From Scilla litardierei (lineage: Eukaryota; Streptophyta; Magnoliopsida; Asparagales; Asparagaceae), in the NCBI GenBank assembly GCA_030789695.1, contig JAULAV010002488.1, positions 1-64,000 on the forward strand: 64,000 nucleotides of DNA, written 5' to 3'. The number at the start of each line of letters is the position of its first letter. Positions within the stretch are counted from its first letter, which is position 1. The notes under the pieces were generated by a model. It did not search any database. It was not told where the DNA came from and saw only the letters and a list, made by a program, of their open reading frames with translations. Below, piece by piece: positions 58,295 to 64,000 of the stretch. The position numbers and the translations under genes were made by a program.

Positions 58295-59978
58295 TGATGT
58301 CCCTCCATCACTTGGTGTCCTTCCCTCGCCTTTTATTGTGCCCATTTGTCTTTTCAGGGCCCTAGTATTTCACAGCCTTGGGGAGGCCACACCATGCATC
58401 ATTCCATGCATTTGCATCATCTCTTTATCATTGCATCCTATCACGTTTTCTTTCTTCTGCACAGTTTTATTTTCTATTCCTTTTCTATCCCCTCACCCAC
58501 CCATCCTCTCTACCATCATTTCCTGCATACTAGTGTTTTCTCAGCAGTGAGGACACAGCTGCGTTTAGCATGGGTGATGAGCGCTATCGCTTTAGTTTTT
58601 CATTCTCTTTTATATTTTCTTTCATTTTTCACCTTCTAACTTTAATTTTCCACCCATTTTCCACCTTTTCATCTTTTTTCTTATTCAGCATCACGTTTTT
58701 CACTTTTTGCCATTCTTTCATGCCTGTTTTCATTTTTTTTGCTTTCTCCACTTTTCTTCCTTTTAGCTAGAATCATTCTGTATGATGATACTTCTCATTG
58801 CCCTCAGTAGCTACTCACGATGTTTATATCTGTTGACATGCTATTTAGGTTAGTCTCAGTTTTACTACTTATATGATGTCATATTCTCTTGTTGATCTTT
58901 CTAATTTAATGCCTGATTTGAATTGAAATTGAATGCATGAAATAGTATCTAGTACGTTCTCTGTTTGGTAATGCACCTAGGTTCACGCATCATTAGTACA
59001 TTTGGAGCACTTGTTTGTTATCTTATCCACTTCTGTTTGCATGCCTGATATTATTGTGCTTTATACCGCATACTTTCAATATTCACTGAGCTGAATGAAA
59101 ATATCCATGCTAGCTATGAGTTTAGTTAGAGTATTATCACATTGAATCGTTGTGCACATCTGATGAGTGAACCGAGTGATACATTATTTTCCTTCTCCAC
59201 ATATCTTTATGATTCTCTACATATCATTTGGTTTCACCCCTACAGCTACTTCTACCATATCTACTTCCCAAAAATCCCAAAAGAAAAAGACAGCTTCCAA
59301 ATAAAATTAAAAAAAATGTGAAAAGAGAAAAGGAAAAGAAAAGAGAGAAGAAGGAAAGAAAATTATTTCCTATCCTTTTATTAGAAGCTACTACAAATAC
59401 TTGGGAAAAGACAAAAATTTCCATATCATATTCCTAGATGCGACACCTCAAGCTAAGCTTGGGGGGTTGAACCAATTGATCATATAAGTGAGTATAACAT
59501 TAGAGTGGAGATGATGCACAACGGAGAGATTCGATAATGCTTGAACTTTACAAAATATTTTAGTTTTGGAGATTTTTCATGATTTGAATTGAATATTTGA
59601 ATGACATGATCTTTTTCCATTCTCTATTGCATGTTGGTGTGATCTCTTTGTGCTCTACTTGTAACTATTGATTGAAAAAGTGCATTGTTAACTCTTTTTA
59701 TACTAGACTCTATAGATTGCATGAAATTGATACGAGTTGATGGCATGATTTTAGAAGATCCCTACTTTTGCCTTTATTGCATGCTAGCCATATGATTAGT
59801 AAGACTTGAGGATACTATTGGCATGTGTAGTATTATTCGAAGCATCGTGATATAATGCTGAGGCTCGAGATCTGATTGAATATTCTAGCACCCCCTTCCA
59901 TCTCTTACCTCTTTTATTTTCTTTAGTTTATCGCCTGGCATTCCTAGTATTCGTCTTCCTCGAGGACGAGTAAGAGGT
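58295..59978 (+). other. LARD 3' untranslated region
   Basis: T-rich, alignable with 467-2095 of element A (minus strand) at several places. Ends with the conserved TCGTCTTCCTCGAGGACGAG block. Short ORFs are Phe/Ser-rich artefacts of T tracts. Confidence 0.6.
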
Positions 59979-59990
59979 AAGCTTGGGGGA
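59979..59990 (+). other. Polypurine tract of LARD
   Basis: AAGCTTGGGGGA, three bases before the 3' LTR. Confidence 0.85.
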
Positions 59991-59993
59991 TTT

Positions 59994-61729
59994 TAATGTG
60001 TCCATATTTTCTATCTTTTCATAGCATCATTCCAATGCATTTCATGTCATATCCGCATCCAAATCCCGCATTTTCTTACGATACTGCAATTCTAACGCCA
60101 TCTTCGAGTTTCGTAGAGTTTTGTTGATTTTCAGGGATTTTGGAGCAATTCGAAACCACTTTTGGATATGGACACATCCAGCATGCCCGTAAGCCTATTA
60201 GCGAGGCTCTACAGGAGTTCGCCGAGGTTTGGAAGCTTATGAGAGGAGTGGAGGAGGACCTTGCAAGAGAGAGGAGCTGTTCTGGATTTTTCCCAGGCGA
60301 TTCGACCGAGCAGCACAAGCTGCTCGGTTGAGCTGACACACAAAGCAACAGAACGCGCATCCGACTCGACTGAACAGAGTGGTGACTCGGCCCGAGTCGA
60401 CATACTTTCGAGCTCCATCTCACCAACATCCTGCTTGACCGAGCCAGCAACCTACTCGACCGAGTAAGGCCTACTCAGGCTGAGTAGGCAGAGCGACACT
60501 TTTTGAAGGAGCCCGCTCCACTGGCAGACTCGAACGAGCAAGCGGGCTGCTCGACCGAGTAGCCCAGACCCCTTCACCCGAGCAAAGAGCAGTTAATGCG
60601 CCTGCTCGACCGAGCAGGCACTACTCGACCGAGTCACTGACTCGGTCAACAACAAGCGGGCACAGACTCCAGAATTTAAAGTTAATTTCGTGGGCCCAGA
60701 CGAGGCTATATGAGTCGATTTTGGAGACGAAGAGAGAGAGAGAGAGTTTTTTATATTATGTTTTTGAACTGAGTTTAGAGGGAGAGGAGGAGAGCAAAAA
60801 CTATTGTAGATCTAGATCTAGGTTTTGGAGAATTGAGTTATTTTTGGGAGAAAGATTAAGATTTTGCTATTTCTTTTGTCTTCGAATCTGCTGGAATTCT
60901 TGGATCCCTATTGGCTATCATTCTTTCTCGTTTTCGGTATGTAAGATATTTATTTCTCGCTTGATTCAATTGCTACGATGTTTTCTTCGATAAAAATTGC
61001 ATTTTTATTCGTCATAATCGATATGTGTGAGTAGTTTTCCCTAGGGTTGATGGGTTAGCCCTAAGACTCTAGGAAGAGATGTAGACCTGGATCTTTAGGC
61101 TGTATTGGAAATAAGGGGGAGTATTTCGGTCAATCCATCCGAATCCCTAGGAGAACTCGTACTGAGATCATGCCCACGGTCGGTGGAATTGATGAGCTTA
61201 AAGAGTATCTTTAGGATTTAAGTAGGGAATTAGTGGATCTAACCAAGGCTCGTGACCATGCCCGGCTCGTGCCTTGAGGGGATCCATCGACGAACTATAT
61301 CGCTTCATTGATTGCTACCGTCATTACGTCAATGAGAGCCACCAAGATACCTCGAAATTCTAACCGACGAGAGTGGTATGAGTTAATAGATCAACCCCCT
61401 AAATCCAATGCAACGTAAAGACCCCATTCTAACATCAACCTCCAAGGTCTTAGCGGTGATCCCTAAGGCCCTAGCTTCTTTTATTATCGAACCAACAATA
61501 CCATCACAAACAATCTTCTTAATCCGACTGCTATCTCACTCTGAGATATAAAAATAATATGAGACCCCAATATATTGTCAGTGTCCCTGTGGGATTCGAC
61601 AATCTTATATAATATAATTTGACACCGTCTGCTTGCGGATAAAGCCCAGAGCTGACACCTAGGAACCATACTACGCCTAGCGACTTGACATCGCTAGGTG
61701 GAATTTAGATGTAAGTTCAGGGTGCGTTA
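59994..61729 (+). repeat. 3' LTR of Athila-like LARD
   Basis: Starts TAATGTGTCC (G to A at position 2) and ends GGGTGCGTTA (CA to TA). It otherwise follows the 5' LTR closely, with scattered substitutions and short indels (for example in the 60440-60600 motif cluster). Confidence 0.9.
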
Positions 61730-61914
61730 AGAACCCTATCAACCTAGTAAATGAGTATCTTGACTGCGACAACATGTCAAGACGCTCTTGTCTAGCCCCA
61801 CCCAGGCAAGTCCCAAAAGAACACAAAGCTGATAAAGTTTCCCTACAGAGATCGTTACACTAATACACAAATATAAAGAGTAAAGAGTTTAGAAATGCTC
61901 AGTTCGTGTCAGTG

Positions 61915-62823
61915 TAGTCGTCTCTGGACCTTTTCCTTTACAATTGAAACAAATATAATTTTTAGACTTAGAGGCAAACTTTGACAAAGACTTACCTTGC
62001 TTGCCCGTGAGGAATGCCTTGAATTGCTTGGCAAGCTCGATGAAATTATCATCGCTAGCATCATCTTCTCCATCATCTTCACTCGAAGCCTCTCGATGGA
62101 ATTTCTTCCTCCATTGGATTGGTTCCTTCTCGGCATGGTATGCAACCCCCTTTTGCTTCTCCTGCTTTTAGGGCTTGGATGGTGAATCTCCGTCTTGTGC
62201 TGAAGCTTGACTTCATACGCCATGAGATTCCCAGTGCACTCCTCAACGGTGTATTTGGACAAGTCGTTAGACTCCAAAATATAGTTGGCCTTTGACTCCT
62301 ATTATGGTGTAAGAGAATCAAGGATCTTCTCCACATGATCCTCTTGGTAAATCACCTTACCAAGTCCTTACAAAGCATTCATAATATCCGTGAACCTTGT
62401 GAACATCTCCGAGATGCTCTCACCTACCTGCATCTTAAACAACTCATATTTTGAACGAAATACGCTTTGTTTAGATTTCTTTACGTTTATCGTCCCTTCA
62501 TGACAAATCTCCAAAGTATGCCAAATTTCATTGGCCGTTTTGCACATGGAGATGCGGTTAAAATCGTTGTGAGAGATGGCACAATGGAATGCATTCATAG
62601 TCCTCGCATTGAATTTGATTGAGTCCTTCTTTGCTTTTTTCCTTATAGCCGCGGGTGTAGTAGGCTTCTTAAATGACGACTCCGTGACGTCTCATAGGTC
62701 TTGACCCTCCAAGTATATCATCATCTTGACCTTCCAACTTGGGTAGTTGGTTCCTTTGAAGAGTGGGGGTCGAATGGTTGATAGACCTTCTTCATGAGAT
62801 GCAGATGTAGCGTTGAATGTCAT
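61915..62823 (-). pseudogene. Copia gag, broken
   Basis: Minus-strand Gag from an ATG at 62823: MTFNATSASHEEG, RPPLFKGTNYPSWKVKM (the usual copia Gag start), then CAISHNDFNRISMC, EIWHTLEICHEGT and YELFKMQVGESISEMFTRF (UBN2-type core, 62598-62368). Stops at 62367 and near 62300 and a frame change follow. The 3' part reads LSKYTVEECTGNLMAYEVKL and then a basic region. A remnant of the zinc knuckle (ICFNCKGKG) lies at about 61945, missing its distal His/Cys. Pol is absent because the copy is cut at about 61910. It lies just inside the PBS and LTR at 62842-64000. Confidence 0.8.
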
Positions 62824-62841
62824 CGTTGTTGTATGCTATAA

Positions 62842-62857
62842 CCTTGCTCTGATACCA
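62842..62857 (-). other. Copia primer-binding site
   Basis: The minus strand reads TGGTATCAGAGCAAGG, matching the initiator methionine tRNA primer, two bases after the LTR end. Confidence 0.9.
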
Positions 62858-62859
62858 AT

Positions 62860-64000
62860 TGTAAGGACCGTCTATGCCTTGCAATACTAACAATAAACAC
62901 TCTAGAGGGGGGTGAATAAAGTAATGTCACAAATTGCGTATTTAAAAATAAAAATTGCAAATGCGGAATTATAAATGCAAGAGTAATTTAAACACCACAA
63001 TCAGTAAACACAAACATAAGATTTTACCATGGTTTCCCAAACTTGGGTACGGGTACGTCCAGCCACACCAAATACTCACTATAAATCTCACAAAGAGAGT
63101 GAATACAATCTCACACATAGGTTTTTGGATTCTCACATAGAGAAATCCTTGCTCTCACACAAAGAGACTCTTGCTCTCACACAGAGAGACTTTAACTCTC
63201 ACACAGAGAGTAGTCAACCAACCATACACAAGGGTTAAACTCTCACATAGAGATTAACTAGCTCTCACACAGAAAGCTAGGGTTTCAACAACACAAAGTG
63301 AAACAAATACTCTTAGCTATGCCTTGAGATGAACTTACTCAATATGAAGACGAAGGCATGGAAGAGGATCTCCAAATGATGAGATGGGATTGATTGCACT
63401 TGGATGATTTCCCTTGAGCTTGCTTCAAAGCATGAAGAGGAATGAGCTCATGAGAAGGGAAATGCGAGAGATTAGGAGTGGCACATGAATATCTATGATA
63501 TTCAAAGTTAACCAAGAGTTCTAAATGAACTAAGCCAACTCCTATTTATAGGAAGCCTCAAAAACCCCATAAAACCCAAGGAAAAAGCCAAGAGATAAAA
63601 TCTGCAACAGCTACAATCTAGCATTTTACGGCGAAGACAGTCGACTGGTCAACGGCTATAAAAATCCCAACGGCTATAATCTGAGCCAGGACAGGCGACT
63701 GTAGGATACTACACAGTTGCATGTACAAGGTGCATGCACTTGACTATCCTTCAGCAGGCGGCTGTCACATGGGATGGAAAGGAGATGAGAAAAACACAAC
63801 TTTTGCCCTAGCGCCTTCAAACGAAATGACCAATTCTCAGGCGCCTGTAATTTGATAGACGACTGTAATTTGACAGGCAACTGAAAACCTCTCATCAGTC
63901 GACTGACTTGCAAAGTGGGTTGAAACTCAGAAAATGCAAGTTACGCACTTTGGCACACAGACGACTAGAGAACAAATCCCAGGCACCTGATGGAAGACAT
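62860..64000 (-). repeat. 5' LTR of copia element, continues past window
   Basis: Starts (plus sense) TGTAAGGACC and extends at least 1.1 kb to the window end without a detectable CA end. It contains a minisatellite (63080-63285). The related AGGGGGGTGAATAAAG word near its start is typical of plant copia LTRs. Confidence 0.7.
63080..63285. repeat. CTCTCACACAGAGAG minisatellite
   Basis: About nine irregular copies of a 22-30-bp unit containing CTCACA(C/T)A(G/A)AGA, each a small inverted repeat (CTCTCACACAGAGAG), inside the copia LTR. Confidence 0.8.

Larger units (their letters stand above)
55496..61729 (+). mobile_element. Complete Athila-like LARD (no gag, no pol)
   Basis: Flanked by a perfect AGAAC duplication (55491-55495 and 61730-61734). 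LTRs are 55496-57281 (1786 bp) and 59994-61729 (1736 bp). Internal region is 2712 bp: PBS TTTTTGGTGCCGTTGCTGG, a C-rich leader, a shortened Athila 3' ORF and the PPT AAGCTTGGGGGA. No gag, protease, RT or integrase. Structural signals for replication are all present, so it is a large retrotransposon derivative that would need Athila proteins in trans. Confidence 0.85.
55221..61905 (-). repeat. Copia-like LTR fragment split by the Athila LARD
   Basis: The segments 55221-55495 (TGTTGGATCTGGATC…AAGGGGGTGAATA) and 61730 to about 61905 are joined once the LARD and one AGAAC are removed. The AGGGGGTGAATA and TTTACCCTGGTTCGG words are common in plant copia LTRs. The right edge, against a copia gag fragment, is uncertain. 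Confidence 0.45.

Overview
This is a piece of a plant (angiosperm-type) nuclear genome. It carries two ordinary nuclear genes, both on the minus strand, and roughly three quarters of the window is LTR retrotransposon. Signs of a plant nucleus are a plastid-type [2Fe-2S] ferredoxin with transit peptide, a spliced mitochondrial complex III subunit (QCR9), GT-AG introns with CTAAC-type branch sites, and Athila, Tat, chromovirus and copia retroelements. I cannot name the species.

Host genes. (1) A ferredoxin of the heterotrophic/root type has its whole coding region at 12541-12996. A strong 3' splice site lies 11 nt before the ATG. The best promoter plus GC-rich non-coding exon with a GT donor in the right direction is at 44946-45150. 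If they belong together, the leader intron is about 31.9 kb, filled with transposons. (2) QCR9, complex III subunit 9, is rebuilt from three exons (52358-52477, 52175-52222, 46529-46576) as a 71-residue protein. Its second intron is 5.6 kb and holds a truncated Tat-type element. A 1.2-kb fold-back Mutator-like element sits 110 bp upstream of its ATG.

Layout. 1-7782: minus-strand Athila-type element (partial 3' LTR, PPT, broken envelope-position ORF, PR and gag; most of pol deleted). 7783-11438: truncated minus-strand copia element (pol fragment, gag, repeat-rich leader, PBS, 468-bp LTR), fused to the Athila piece. 11439-13007: ferredoxin 3' flank and gene. 13008-44945: proposed giant intron. 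It holds a three-deep nest at 14488-33591: a Tat-like element (TSD GTAAC) carries a TRIM in one LTR and, in the other, a gag-only element with 3-kb LTRs (TSD ATCTC), which itself carries a chromovirus. The intron also holds two fold-back MITE structures (34831-36111) and a second Tat-lineage element (36806-43881) with gag, a 58-bp tandem array and a spliced antisense ORF but no pol. 45061-45151: promoter. 45419-45848: MITE. 46529-52477: QCR9. 52587-53786: fold-back MULE. 54522-64000: LTR remnants, a 6.2-kb Athila-like LARD (TSD AGAAC) and the 5' end of a copia element running off the window.

The retroelements are almost all defective. Several are non-autonomous by design (gag-only, LARD, TRIM), so they would have needed proteins from relatives elsewhere. 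The boundaries, TSDs, splice sites and motifs below were read by eye; family names come from recognised protein motifs, not database searches.
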